Numbered from the stretch's first letter, positions 32,600 to 41,569 are shown. The stretch is 64,000 nucleotides of DNA from CATOSK01 sp963665735 (GCA_963665735.1 OY762444.1:3858042-3922041); one strand, 5' to 3'. The notes: generated from the sequence alone by a model not told the origin. Made by a program: numbers and translations.

Positions 32600-33280
32600 A
32601 TGAGTACGCAACAGGAAACCGCGGTTGACATAGTTCCCCAAGGCGAAGGTGGAAAGGTTGAACCAAAGGCCCCCGTTCTGCCCACGCCCTTGCTGCTGGA
32701 TTTGAGTTCGCTGGACTTGACCGACGTACAACTGGAAAAGCTCAGCGTGGACAACGAACCTTTGCAATTTGAGCTTACGGCGAAGGGGGAACTGGTCATT
32801 ATGCCGCCAAACGGGTCTAAGGGTGGATGGCAAGAAGGTGAGCTGTTCTTCCAAGTAAGGGTTTGGGCCGGACAGGACGGAACCGGCGTTACTTTCGGGT
32901 CTTCGACGGGGTTTCGGTTGCCCAACCGGGCGGTAAGGGCGCCGGACGTTTCCTGGGTGCGGCGGGAACGGTGGGAGACCTGGCTGGCGGATAACCCCGA
33001 CGGAAGGGAAGATGACGAAAACCGCCAGGTCTTTGCCAACTTTTGCCCCGACTTAGTGCTTGAGTTGCGCTCCCCATCGGAGACGCTGGCCTACCAACGG
33101 CGGAAGATGGAGGAATACATGGAAAACGGGTGCCGGTTGGGTTGGCTGATTGACCCGATTCAGAGACGGGTGCATATCTACCGCCCAGGGACGGAAACGG
33201 AAGTATTGGATAACCCGGATACGGTATCGGGGGAGACGGTACTGGCAGGGTTTGAGTTGGACTTGCGGGAAATTTGGTAA
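32600..33280 (+). CDS. Uma2 family (DUF820) putative PD-(D/E)xK nuclease, copy 1
   Basis: 226 residues. LELTDVQLEKLS-like N-terminus (LDLTDVQLEKLSVDNEPLQFEL), then the restriction-nuclease core: RAPDVSWVRRERW (Asp), PDLVLELRSPSETL (Glu) and QRRKMEEYMENGCRLGWLIDP (Lys). Uma2 proteins have this fold but mostly unproven function. The ATG at 32600 gives the same N-terminal layout as copy 3 (MSTQQ..VDIVPQ). Part of a leuC-uma2-uma2-uma2-leuD run; its 3' end overlaps the untranslated lead of copy 2. Confidence 0.85.
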   Translation: MSTQQETAVDIVPQGEGGKVEPKAPVLPTPLLLDLSSLDLTDVQLEKLSVDNEPLQFELTAKGELVIMPPNGSKGGWQEGELFFQVRVWAGQDGTGVTFGSSTGFRLPNRAVRAPDVSWVRRERWETWLADNPDGREDDENRQVFANFCPDLVLELRSPSETLAYQRRKMEEYMENGCRLGWLIDPIQRRVHIYRPGTETEVLDNPDTVSGETVLAGFELDLREIW

Positions 33281-33327
33281 CCGGGGAGAGTAGGGTTCGG
33301 GTTACACCGACAATCGAGGTTGACGGC

Positions 33328-34005
33328 ATGAGTATGTTGGAAGAAAAGACGCCGCCGGCGCGCCCGGAGGATGCGCCTGAAACGGAATATATCAGGTCAC
33401 ACTTGCCGAATCCTCTGTTGCTCGACCTTAGTTCGCTGAACTTGACCGACCGGCAACTGGAAAAAATCAGCTTGGACAACGAGCCTTTGCAATTGGAGCT
33501 AACGGCGAAGGGGGAGTTGGTCATCATGCCGCCATCGAATCCGCCGGGCGGATGGAAAGAGGGTGAACTGTACTATCAAGTGACCCATTGGGCCAAGCAG
33601 AATGGCGCCGGGGTTACCTTCGGGGCTTCGACCGGGTTTCGGCTGCCGAACCGGGCATTGAGAGCGCCGGACGTTTCCTGGGTTCGGCGGGAAAGGTGGG
33701 ATACCTGGTTGGCGGAGCATCCGGAAGGGAGACAGCACGACGCAGACGCGGAAGTTTTCACCGGCATTTGCCCCGACTTCGTGCTGGAGTTGCGCTCGCC
33801 AACAGACACGCTGGCCTACCAACGGCGCAAGATGGAGGAATACATGGAGAACGGGTGCCGGCTGGGATGGCTGATTGACCCGGTGCAAAAACGGGTGCAT
33901 ATCTACCGGCCGGGGGTGGAAACGGAAACTCTGGACGAACCGGCGACAGTATCGGATGAAACGGTATTGCCGGGGTTTGAGTTGGACTTGCGGGAGATTT
34001 GGTAA
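33328..34005 (+). CDS. Uma2 family putative nuclease, copy 2
   Basis: 225 residues, strongly similar to its neighbours through LLLDLSSLNLTDRQLEKIS, LELTAKGELVIMPPS, GASTGFRLPNRALRAPDVSW and FVLELRSPTDTLAYQRRKMEEY. The N-terminal 35 residues differ from copies 1 and 3. The Asp, Glu and Lys core positions are kept, so the protein is likely intact. Its start is preceded by GAGGTTGACGGC, a stretch repeated before copy 3, which marks the duplication unit. Confidence 0.85.
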   Translation: MSMLEEKTPPARPEDAPETEYIRSHLPNPLLLDLSSLNLTDRQLEKISLDNEPLQLELTAKGELVIMPPSNPPGGWKEGELYYQVTHWAKQNGAGVTFGASTGFRLPNRALRAPDVSWVRRERWDTWLAEHPEGRQHDADAEVFTGICPDFVLELRSPTDTLAYQRRKMEEYMENGCRLGWLIDPVQKRVHIYRPGVETETLDEPATVSDETVLPGFELDLREIW

Positions 34006-34053
34006 TCGGGGGTGGCAGGGTTCCGGTTATACCGAAAAATCGAGGTTGACGGC

Positions 34054-34728
34054 ATGAGTACACAGCAGCAAACCGTGGTTGACATAGTTCCCCAGGACGA
34101 AGGCGGGAAGGCTGAACCCAATGCCCCCGGTCTGCCCACCCCGTTGCTACTGGATTTGAGTTCGTTGGCGTTGACCGACGTACAACTGGAGCGGATTAGC
34201 TGCGATAACGGCGACCTGCAATTGGAGCTAACGGCGAAGGGGGAGTTGGTCATTGTGCCGCCATCGGGATATTACGCGAGCCATAAAGAAGGCAAGTTGT
34301 TCTTTCGCGTGATGCTTTGGGCAGAGCAAGACGGTAGCGGAGTCGCTTTCGGTCCCTCCGCCGGGTTCCGGCTGCCCAATGGCGCGGTATATGCCCCCGA
34401 CGCCTCATGGGTACTGAAAGAACGGTGTGAGTCATGGGAACAGGCTCAGGAAGGAAAGCCGCCGGAAGAACGGGAGACTTTCGCCAGCCTCTGCCCCGAC
34501 TTCGTTCTGGAGTTGCGCTCACCAACGGAGACGCTGGCCTACCAGCGGCGGAAGATGGAGGAATACATGGAAAACGGGTGCCGGCTGGGGTGGCTGATTG
34601 ATCCCGTCCAAAAACGGGTTCATATCTACCGGCCGGGGGCGGAAACGGAAGTATTGGAAGGCCCGGCGACGGTATCGGGGGAGACGGTACTGCCGGGGTT
34701 TGAGTTGGACTTGCAAGAGATTTGGTAA
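34054..34728 (+). CDS. Uma2 family putative nuclease, copy 3
   Basis: 224 residues. The N-terminus (MSTQQQTVVDIVPQDEGGKAEP) matches copy 1, while the upstream CGAGGTTGACGGCATGAGTA matches copy 2. The core reads YAPDASWVLKERCE, DFVLELRSPTETLAYQRRKMEEYMENG and LGWLIDPVQKRVHIYRPG, with a variable region around residues 125-145 (ESWEQAQEGKPPEERETF) that differs from copies 1 and 2. It ends 13 bases before leuD, with GGGAGGAG between, so it sits firmly in the leu transcript. Confidence 0.85.
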   Translation: MSTQQQTVVDIVPQDEGGKAEPNAPGLPTPLLLDLSSLALTDVQLERISCDNGDLQLELTAKGELVIVPPSGYYASHKEGKLFFRVMLWAEQDGSGVAFGPSAGFRLPNGAVYAPDASWVLKERCESWEQAQEGKPPEERETFASLCPDFVLELRSPTETLAYQRRKMEEYMENGCRLGWLIDPVQKRVHIYRPGAETEVLEGPATVSGETVLPGFELDLQEIW

Positions 34729-34741
34729 CCGGGAGGAGATT

Positions 34742-35329
34742 ATGGAACCCTTCGTTAAACTGACCGGCGTGGCTGCGCCCATTGACCGGGTGAACATTGA
34801 CACCGACCAGATAATTCCGGCGATTTACCTGAAACGCATTGAACGGAGCGGGTACGGGCAATTCCTGTTTTCCAGTTGGCGTTTCAATGAGGACGGCAGC
34901 CCTAACCCGGACTTCGTGCTGAACGACCCTGGTTATCAAAATCCCCGGATTCTGGTGGCGGGGCGGAATTTCGGGTGCGGGTCTTCCAGGGAACACGCTC
35001 CCTGGGCGTTGGAGGACTTCGGAATCCGATGCGTTATCGCGCCGAGTTTCGCCGACATCTTCTTCAACAACTGCTTCCAGAACGGGCTGTTGCCGATTGT
35101 GCTGCCGGAGGAGGACGTGCGCCGGATTCTGGACAAGTTGAAGGATAACCCGGGGGCGCAGTTGACGGTGGACCTGGAGGCGCAACGGGTATGGGACGAC
35201 GATGAGGAAATCGCGGTCAGCTTTGATGTTGACCAGTTCCGGCGGTATTGCCTGCTGAACGGTCTGGACGACATCGGGTTGACCTTGCAGAACGAGGACG
35301 CGATAGCGGCCTTTGAGGCCAACCGATAG
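34742..35329 (+). CDS. leuD: 3-isopropylmalate dehydratase small subunit
   Basis: 195 residues, swivelling-domain partner of LeuC. FVKLTGVAAPIDRVNIDTDQIIPAIYLKRIERSGYG, LVAGRNFGCGSSREHAPWALEDFGIRCVIAPSFADIFFNNCFQNGLLPI are diagnostic. The ATG at 34742 has GGGAGGAG five to six bases upstream; longer frames only re-read copy 3 of Uma2. It is followed after 17 bases by a ThDP enzyme gene, which probably shares the transcript. Confidence 0.96.
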   Translation: MEPFVKLTGVAAPIDRVNIDTDQIIPAIYLKRIERSGYGQFLFSSWRFNEDGSPNPDFVLNDPGYQNPRILVAGRNFGCGSSREHAPWALEDFGIRCVIAPSFADIFFNNCFQNGLLPIVLPEEDVRRILDKLKDNPGAQLTVDLEAQRVWDDDEEIAVSFDVDQFRRYCLLNGLDDIGLTLQNEDAIAAFEANR

Positions 35330-35346
35330 CAAAGGAAGGTGCGCGC

Positions 35347-36993
35347 ATGAGGACGATTGACGCCATTGCGGAAATACTGAAACGGGAAGGGGTGGAGTAC
35401 CTTAGCTGCTTCCCGACGACCCCGGTAATCGAGGCGGCGGCTGCTGCCGGAATCCGGCCCATCGTGTGCCGCCAGGAACGGGTGGGGGTGGGCATCGCCG
35501 ACGGGTACAGCCGCGTTACCAACGGGGCCAAGCCGGGGGTTTTCGCCATGCAGTACGGGCCAGGGGCGGAAAATGCCTATTCGGGGGTGGCGACGGCATA
35601 CTCCGATTCTACGCCGATGCTGCTGCTGCCGTTGGGACACCCACGGGCCAGGCAGGGGGTGTTTCCCCTGTATTCGTCCATGACCAACTACGCCGGCGTG
35701 ACCAAGTACATCGAACAGCTTAACGCCGCCGACCGCACCAGTGACGTGATGCGGCGGGCCTTCGCCGCGCTGTACCAAGGCCGTCCTGGGCCGGTAATGG
35801 TGGAGATTCCGGCGGATATTGCGCTGGAAGAGGTGGCGGAAGAGTCCTTTTTGTGGAGCAGGAAGGTCAGGCCGGCGGCGTCGCAGGGAGACCCCAGGGA
35901 CGTTGAGGCGGCGGCCCGCGCCTTGTGCAACGCTCAATATCCGGTGATTCACGCCGGGCAGGGAGTTTTGGCTGCGCAGGCCACCGATGACCTGGTGGAA
36001 CTGTCGGAACTGCTGTCGACGCCGGTGATGACCACCCTGTTGGGCAAGAGCGCTTTCCCGGAAGTGCATCCCTTGGCCTTGGGCAGCGGCTCCGGGGTAA
36101 TGTCGGGGACGGTTTACCATTTCATGCGGCGGGCCGACGTGGTGCTGGGTATCGGTTCCAGTTTCACCAAGCACGGTATGTCCATGAACCTGCCGCCGGG
36201 GAAGGTCTTGATTCAGGCCACCAACGACCCGCGGGACGTTCACAAGGACTACGAAATTGACCATCCGATAATCGGGGACGCCAAACTGGCGCTGCGGCAG
36301 TTGATTGACGCCTGCCGGGATATTGCGGGCGAGTCCAGGAAGGGTAATGAGGCAGTGGCCGGGGAAATCAGGGAGCAGCGGGACGACTGGCTGGCCCAGT
36401 GGAATCACAAGATTACCGACAATGGCCGTCCCATCAACCCGTACCGGGTGATTTGGGATTTCATGCACACCGTACCGCCGGAAGAGGCGATTATCACCCA
36501 CGATTCGGGAAGCCCGCGGGACCAGATTATGCCCTTCTATCGCACCAACGGGCCGAGGACTTACCTCGGTTGGGGGAAATCCCACGGTCTGGGAACGGGG
36601 TTGGGGCTCATTATCGGGGCCAAGCTGGCTGACCCGGCAAAGATGTGCGTCAACTTCATGGGAGATGCAGCTTTCGGGATGACCGGGCTGGACTTCGAGA
36701 CTGCGGTACGGGCGGGGATTCCCATAACCACGGTGGTCTTGAACAACTCGACGATGGCGGTGGAAACCCACGCTATGGAAACGTCCCACGACCTGTACCA
36801 GAGCCGCGACCTGGGGGGCAACTATTCCGAGATGGGCCGGGCGATGGGGGGCTACGCCGAGCGGATTGAGGACCCGGCGGAGATTGCAGGGGCTTTCCAA
36901 CGGGCGCGGGAGAGGAACGAAAACGGGGAGGCGGTCTTGTTGGAGTTCATAACTTCGGCGGAGATTGACTACTCCCACCGTCGGGCGTTTTAG
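35347..36993 (+). CDS. ThDP-dependent enzyme of the acetolactate-synthase-like family, function unknown
   Basis: 548 residues with three ThDP-family domains. The N-terminal PYR domain has the activating Glu in CRQERVGVGIADGYSR. A central Rossmann-like domain follows (YPVIHAGQGVLAAQATDDLVELSELL), then a PP domain with GDAAFGMTGLDFETAVRAGIPITTVVLNN. The canonical GDG is GDA here. Sequence and position downstream of leuD suggest decarboxylation or carboligation of a 2-oxo acid, but the gene does not look like IlvB (ilvB is at 7483) and no small subunit is present. AAGGAAGG precedes the ATG. Confidence 0.8.
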   Translation: MRTIDAIAEILKREGVEYLSCFPTTPVIEAAAAAGIRPIVCRQERVGVGIADGYSRVTNGAKPGVFAMQYGPGAENAYSGVATAYSDSTPMLLLPLGHPRARQGVFPLYSSMTNYAGVTKYIEQLNAADRTSDVMRRAFAALYQGRPGPVMVEIPADIALEEVAEESFLWSRKVRPAASQGDPRDVEAAARALCNAQYPVIHAGQGVLAAQATDDLVELSELLSTPVMTTLLGKSAFPEVHPLALGSGSGVMSGTVYHFMRRADVVLGIGSSFTKHGMSMNLPPGKVLIQATNDPRDVHKDYEIDHPIIGDAKLALRQLIDACRDIAGESRKGNEAVAGEIREQRDDWLAQWNHKITDNGRPINPYRVIWDFMHTVPPEEAIITHDSGSPRDQIMPFYRTNGPRTYLGWGKSHGLGTGLGLIIGAKLADPAKMCVNFMGDAAFGMTGLDFETAVRAGIPITTVVLNNSTMAVETHAMETSHDLYQSRDLGGNYSEMGRAMGGYAERIEDPAEIAGAFQRARERNENGEAVLLEFITSAEIDYSHRRAF

Positions 36994-37035
36994 GGGACGG
37001 AGACGGGATGCCGACATTGGGCTAGGAGGACAAGG

Positions 37036-37398
37036 ATGGCAGAACGAGCCAGATACCTGATGGTTGCCAGTATGGACGTGGCAGCGGACAGAGAAGCATT
37101 GTTCAACGAAGTTTACAACACGGAGCATTGCCCGCTGTTATCCCAGGTGCCGGGCGTGATTTCGGTGGCCCGGTTTGAGACGGAGCCGTTGACCATGATT
37201 ATCGGCGGGGAACGGCGCAGCATCGTGGTGGAAAACCAGCCCAAGCACCATGCCTTGTACGAAATTGAAAGCCCCGAGGTTTTGACCAGCGCGGAATGGG
37301 GCGAGGCGGTGGACCAGGGGCGATGGCCGGAACAGGTGCGGCCCTTTACCCGGAACCGGCAGCATCGGCTCTGGCGGCTGACTTACCCGGGGAGTTGA
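37036..37398 (+). CDS. Small dimeric alpha/beta-barrel (EthD/DUF4286-like) protein
   Basis: 120 residues. RYLMVASMDVAADREALFNEVYNTEHCPLLSQVPGVISVARFE matches ferredoxin-like dimeric alpha/beta barrels, with the EH motif near the start of helix 2 (NTEHCPLL). The rest (HALYEIESPEVLTSAEWGEAVDQGRW) also fits. Proteins of this type bind or oxidise small organic ligands. A GGAGG precedes the ATG; it follows the ThDP gene by 42 bases and probably belongs to the same transcript, so it may act on a product or substrate of that enzyme. Confidence 0.65.
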   Translation: MAERARYLMVASMDVAADREALFNEVYNTEHCPLLSQVPGVISVARFETEPLTMIIGGERRSIVVENQPKHHALYEIESPEVLTSAEWGEAVDQGRWPEQVRPFTRNRQHRLWRLTYPGS

Positions 37399-37422
37399 CC
37401 CTAACGGTGGGAGGCCCTTGAT

Positions 37423-37905
37423 ATGCGGTTGGTTGACTGGTTCAGCAACTTCCACCTGGAAAAAGTGCGGTTGGGGGTGGGGGTGGCCAATGTGGAAATC
37501 ACTTTCGGGGAAAGCGACAAGAACGCGGCTTGGGCGTTGTACGTCGAGATGCTGACTAGAATCGTCACCCAACCCCTGCCCGCCGAGGTGGGGGATGAGC
37601 AGACGGCCCTGGACAGCGTTTATTCCCTGTTTGCAACTACCCGCGAAATTTTGCGGACGGAGGGCCGGGACGCAATACAGTTCAGCAAGGTAGCCATTCC
37701 GGTGTTGAACCAGGTGGTGCGTCCCTTTACCGCCAAGTGGCATAAAGAGGCTTTGGCGGGAGCGTTCAACCATGCGGATAAGCGGGCCGCATTTCGGGAG
37801 GAATTGGAAGTCCTGCAAGGGGAGTTGCGGAACTACAACCGCTTGTTGGCGGACATCGCGGGGGTGGAAGACTTGACCGATTTGGAAAGCGAGGACGGGG
37901 CATGA
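37423..37905 (+). CDS. Helical protein with LNxxVRPFxxKWH motif, function unknown
   Basis: 160 residues, not a recognised enzyme. After a beta-hairpin start (VRLGVGVANVEITFGESDKNAAWALYVEMLTRIVT) it is helical: DSVYSLFATTREILRTEG, then VAIPVLNQVVRPFTAKWHKE and FREELEVLQGELRNYNRLLADIAG. I recall the LN..LRPF..KWH segment from uncharacterised proteins near bacterial conflict systems, but no effector gene is visible here. It lies 24 bases downstream of the EthD-like gene with GGAGG before the ATG. Confidence 0.55.
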   Translation: MRLVDWFSNFHLEKVRLGVGVANVEITFGESDKNAAWALYVEMLTRIVTQPLPAEVGDEQTALDSVYSLFATTREILRTEGRDAIQFSKVAIPVLNQVVRPFTAKWHKEALAGAFNHADKRAAFREELEVLQGELRNYNRLLADIAGVEDLTDLESEDGA

Positions 37906-38292
37906 GCCGGCTGAGGAGTTAAACGGTGTCGTCATATTCCAACGTCGGCCCCGGCAAGGATTTCTGGATTCCGGCTTTCGCCGGAATGACGGTTGGGGGC
38001 GTAGGGGAGATTCCTGGTATCCGCCCTGGTGTCCGGCGTTGGTAGGGGCGCAAGGCCGTGCGCTCCTACGGGCAACCAGAGGTTTTTCTTGTGGGCAAGG
38101 TTAGCCTTGCCAAGGATTTCTGGATTCCGGCTTTCGCCGGAATGACGGGTTGAGTTGCGCGGTGGGAAGGATTATCTCCCACGGGCGCGGCATACCGTAT
38201 TGCTACGGACGTTTTAGTTGGCGGGATTTTCACCCCCTCCCTAACCCTCCCCCTCGAAGGGGGCGGTGATTTTCGCACTGCTCCTTATAAGG
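37906..38292. other. Gene-free stretch packed with repeats
   Basis: Holds family A palindromes at 37954-37993 and 38110-38148 (ATTCCGGCTTTCGCCGGAAT), a family D hairpin at 38042-38069 (GTAGGGGCGCA..CGCTCCTAC), and a family B hairpin at 38231-38273 (CACCCCCTCCCTAACCCTCC...). No ORF with a ribosome site was found. It separates the leu operon from convergent panE. Confidence 0.75.
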
Positions 38293-39225
38293 TCAGCGGT
38301 TGAGGGCCTGTTCTATTCGCGAGGCCCAGGGTTTGAGGATGCCGTAGATGGTGTCGTTGACCGGGGTGGGTACGCCGACTTCCCGGCCCATGCGTATGAT
38401 GGTTCCGGTCAGCCCTTCCAGTTCGACGGGGCGGCCTTCCAGGAAGTCCTTGGCCAAGGAGGCGCGGCCATCGGCGGGGAAGTTGTCCAAGGCGGTCATT
38501 GACCATTCCATACAGTCGTCACGGATGGGGGCGCCGCGGGCTTTGCCGACGGCGAAACCCTCTTCAATGGCGGCGCGGATGGTTTCGCGGGTTTCGGGGA
38601 TGGAGCGCATTTCGCCGATGGTGGAGTTGCTGGCGGCGCAGACGGCGGCGGAACCGGCCAGGTAGGCGAATTTCTTCCACAACATATCCTGCATATTTTC
38701 GTGGAGTTCAACCCGCCAGTTGGCTTCCTGGAAAATCGCGAGCAGCTTTTCGGCCCGGTCGGTGATGCCCGGCTGCAACTCGCCGAAGTTGGCCCGTCCG
38801 GGGCCGCCCTGGGTGACCAGGCCCGGCTCGGCGATGCGCCCTTCCAGCATGACGGAACCAATCATCACCCGGGGCGCTCCAAAGGCGTCAACCAGTTGGT
38901 CGCCGTTGTCTATGCCGTTCTGGAGGGTCAGGACGATGGAATCCGGCCCCATGAGGGGCGCGACGGTCTGAATTGCGGCGTCGTTGTCGTACATCTTGAC
39001 GGCGAAAAGCACCAAGTCCTGGTGGCCGACGTTGGAAGTATCGTCAACGGCGGGAGAGTTGACGGTGAAGTCGCCGTCGTTGGAGCTTTCGACGCGGAGG
39101 CCGTGGGCTAGGATTGCGTCAAGGTGCGGGCCTCGGGCTACAAAGGTTACATCATGGCCGGCGCGGGCCAGCAAGCCGCCGAAGTATCCGCCGACGCCTC
39201 CGGTTCCCATTACGGCTATTTTCAT
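38293..39225 (-). CDS. panE: 2-dehydropantoate 2-reductase (ketopantoate reductase) family protein
   Basis: 310 residues. MKIAVMGTGGVGGYFGGLLARAGHDVTFVARG is the NADP Rossmann start (GxGxxG). VKMYDNDAAIQTVAPLMGPDSIVLTLQNGIDN and the C-terminal helical domain (WKKFAYLAGSAAVCAASNSTIGEMR, then LEGRPVELEGLTGTIIRMGREVGVPTPVNDTIYGIL) follow. Lys in the WKKF segment and Glu in LEGRPVELEG are the expected catalytic positions. PanE makes pantoate, complementing panD at 11.4 kb. Some ApbA/PanE homologues act on other 2-oxo acids, so the name is probable, not certain. Confidence 0.85.
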   Translation of the reverse strand: MKIAVMGTGGVGGYFGGLLARAGHDVTFVARGPHLDAILAHGLRVESSNDGDFTVNSPAVDDTSNVGHQDLVLFAVKMYDNDAAIQTVAPLMGPDSIVLTLQNGIDNGDQLVDAFGAPRVMIGSVMLEGRIAEPGLVTQGGPGRANFGELQPGITDRAEKLLAIFQEANWRVELHENMQDMLWKKFAYLAGSAAVCAASNSTIGEMRSIPETRETIRAAIEEGFAVGKARGAPIRDDCMEWSMTALDNFPADGRASLAKDFLEGRPVELEGLTGTIIRMGREVGVPTPVNDTIYGILKPWASRIEQALNR

Positions 39226-39285
39226 GTCGGGCCTCCTTGGTTTGTTCCGGTTTTTCGTCTGACAAGGTGGGCGACAGCCGGGGTT

Positions 39286-39329
39286 TCACCCCCATCCCAA
39301 CCTTCCCCCATCGAGGGGGAAGGGGATTG
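39286..39329. repeat. Family B GC hairpin repeat
   Basis: CACCCCCATCCCAACCTTCC then CCCCATCGAGGGGGAAGGGG, 60 bases upstream of panE. No gene in the gap. Confidence 0.75.
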
Positions 39330-39400
39330 ATTCCAGCCTCCGGGGGAACGATTTTCCACCCAGGGCCAGCCATCATCCAGCACCCTTTAGGTATGGTCAA

Positions 39401-40954
39401 TTACGGGGCGCCGTATTGTTCCCGCAAGTCGCGTTTGAGGACCTTGCCCATGACGTTGCGGGGCAGTTCGTCAATGAACACGACGGAGGCGGGGCGTTTG
39501 AAACTGGCCAACGCGGTGCGGCAATGTTCAATCAGGGCGTCTTCGGTCACGGCGTCGGAGCGGCGCACCACTACGGCGCGGACTTCTTCGCCCCATTCCA
39601 GGTCGGGGACGCCGATAACGGCGGCATCGTCAACTTCGGTATGGGCCATTAACGCCTGCTCGACTTCTTCGGGGGAAATCATTTCGCCGCCGCGCTTGAT
39701 GAAGTCTCTGGCCCGCCCGGAGAGGTAGATGTAGCCGTCCTCATCGCGGTAGCCCAGGTCGCCGGTGTAAACCCAGCCGGAGCGGAGGGTGTCGCCGGTG
39801 GCGGCGTCCTGCTGCCAGTAGCCTTTCATCATGCGGGGGCCGCGGGCGACGATTTCGCCGACTTCGTTGTCCGGGACGGTTTCGCCGTCTTCAGAAACGA
39901 TGTCCACTTCCACGTCTTCCAAGGGGAGGCCGATGGAAGTCAGCCGTTTCAGCTTGCGCTCGATTTCCGCCGGGTCACCTTGGAGGATATGGTCTTCGGG
40001 GGGGAGCATGGTAATGGTGGAGGCGGTTTCGGTCTGGCCGAAGGCGTTGATAAAGCGGGCGTTGGGGAATTTTTGGATGGCCTGGCGAATGACGGGCAGC
40101 GGCATGGGGGCCGCGCCGTAGGTAATGACGCTGAGGGTAGAAAGGTCGAAATCGTCGAAACCGGGGTAGTCCATGAGCCGCTTGAGCATGGTAGGCACCA
40201 GCATGGCCCGGTCAACGCGGTGGCGCTGGGCCAATGCCAGCCATTCCCCGGCGTCGAACTGGCGCATGATAACCAGGGTGCGGCCACCGTAAACGGCGGC
40301 CAGGGCGGCTTGCAGGCCGGCGATGTGGTAGAAGGGGACGGTCAGGAGGTTGGTCTCTTCAATGTCGGGGTCGGCGGGGGAAACGGTGGACAGCAGGTAA
40401 GAGGAAAAGCTGTCGTGGGTGAGCATGACGCCCTTGGGTACGCCGGTGGTGCCGGCGGTGAACATAATGACGGTGGTGTCGTCGTCGCCGGATTCGGGGA
40501 AATGGAGCTGGTCTTCCAGGCCGGCGGCGATGAGGTCGTCGTAAGTCGGGATGCCGTCAACGGGGGGGCCGTCCAGCAAGACCAGCAGGGGGGCGTCGGC
40601 GTCTGCAGCGGCGGGGTCAACGAGGGACAGGTAGCGTTCCCCGACGAAAAGGACTTTGACGCCGGCGATGGTGAGCATTTGGCGGAGTTCGTCGGACTTG
40701 GCGCGGAAATTGAGGGGAACGAAAATGGCGTCCAACTGGGCGGCGGCGAAGTAGATTTCTACAATCCGGTTGGTGTTGACCTGCATGGCGGCCACCCGGT
40801 CGCCGGGGCCGATGCCGGAGTCGGCAAGGGAGTTGGCCAGGCGGTTGACCCGTTCCTGGAGGGCGGCGAAGGTTATTTCCTGACCGTCGAAGACCAGGGC
40901 GGGGCGGTCGGGAACGATGGCGCTGGCAATGAGCAGAAATTCGGAAGTATTCAT
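39401..40954 (-). CDS. AMP-dependent acyl-CoA ligase (class I adenylate-forming enzyme)
   Basis: 517 residues. The P-loop-like motif is MFTAGTTGVPKGVMLTHDSF, followed by VPFYHIAGLQAALAAVYGG, INAFGQTETASTITM and RGPRMMKGYW. The hinge YTGDLGYRDEDGYIYLSGRARDFIKRGGE and the catalytic Lys in PRNVMGKVLKRDLR are also present. It makes acyl-CoA from a carboxylate, ATP and CoA. The chain length or aryl specificity is not clear. The ATG at 40954 has GGAG upstream; longer frames extend into repeat DNA. Confidence 0.92.
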   Translation of the reverse strand: MNTSEFLLIASAIVPDRPALVFDGQEITFAALQERVNRLANSLADSGIGPGDRVAAMQVNTNRIVEIYFAAAQLDAIFVPLNFRAKSDELRQMLTIAGVKVLFVGERYLSLVDPAAADADAPLLVLLDGPPVDGIPTYDDLIAAGLEDQLHFPESGDDDTTVIMFTAGTTGVPKGVMLTHDSFSSYLLSTVSPADPDIEETNLLTVPFYHIAGLQAALAAVYGGRTLVIMRQFDAGEWLALAQRHRVDRAMLVPTMLKRLMDYPGFDDFDLSTLSVITYGAAPMPLPVIRQAIQKFPNARFINAFGQTETASTITMLPPEDHILQGDPAEIERKLKRLTSIGLPLEDVEVDIVSEDGETVPDNEVGEIVARGPRMMKGYWQQDAATGDTLRSGWVYTGDLGYRDEDGYIYLSGRARDFIKRGGEMISPEEVEQALMAHTEVDDAAVIGVPDLEWGEEVRAVVVRRSDAVTEDALIEHCRTALASFKRPASVVFIDELPRNVMGKVLKRDLREQYGAP

Positions 40955-41569
40955 TGGCGATTGTCTCCGGTGGGAATGGTAACGGGTGGGAAGGCGATTG
41001 GGAAGGGGTATTATGCAGGGCAATGGCATTATAGGCCGGGTAGAGCCACCGGAGGGGTTGACCCTGCGGGGGACGCGCGCCATCCCCGGCCCTTTCTCGG
41101 TAGGGGGCGGCGGGTGAAAATTTTACCTTTTCGTCCAGAAGTGTCCATTTTTGCCCATTTGAGCGTGGATTGGGAGGTTGGATGTGTCCAAGGTGTGTCC
41201 ATTTTTGGGGATATTTGGGCGGGTTTGGCGATTTTGGACGGTTTTTGGACGGTTTTTGGGCGGGTCTTACCCCCTCCCCAGCCCTCCCCCTGATAGGGGG
41301 CGGGGGTTTTTCGGCCTTGCCCCTTCGGTTGCGTTCGGGCAAGGTTGGTAGAGGCCAGGATTTCTGGATTCCGGCCTTCGCCGGAATGACGGGTTGAGGA
41401 GCGGCGTTTTGCCCCCTCCCCGGCCCTCCCCCTGGTAGGGGGCAGGGGTCGGCTGTTGGGATTTCTTCGGTTGTCTTGGGGCCTCCTTTTGGTTGGTTTT
41501 GGGGTTCCGGCGTTGGGATTTCAGGGTTGCCCGGCCGGGCGTTCCGGCTTTGCCCCGTCCCTGCAAAGG

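Noticed and set aside
32531..34728. Insertion sequence or transposon carrying the three Uma2 genes
   Set aside because: No transposase, terminal inverted repeat or target duplication was found; only local tandem duplication is visible.
7483..36993. Treating the ThDP gene at 35347 as a second ilvB
   Set aside because: Its domain sequences differ throughout, and its GDA in place of GDG and lack of a T-box leader do not fit acetolactate synthase.
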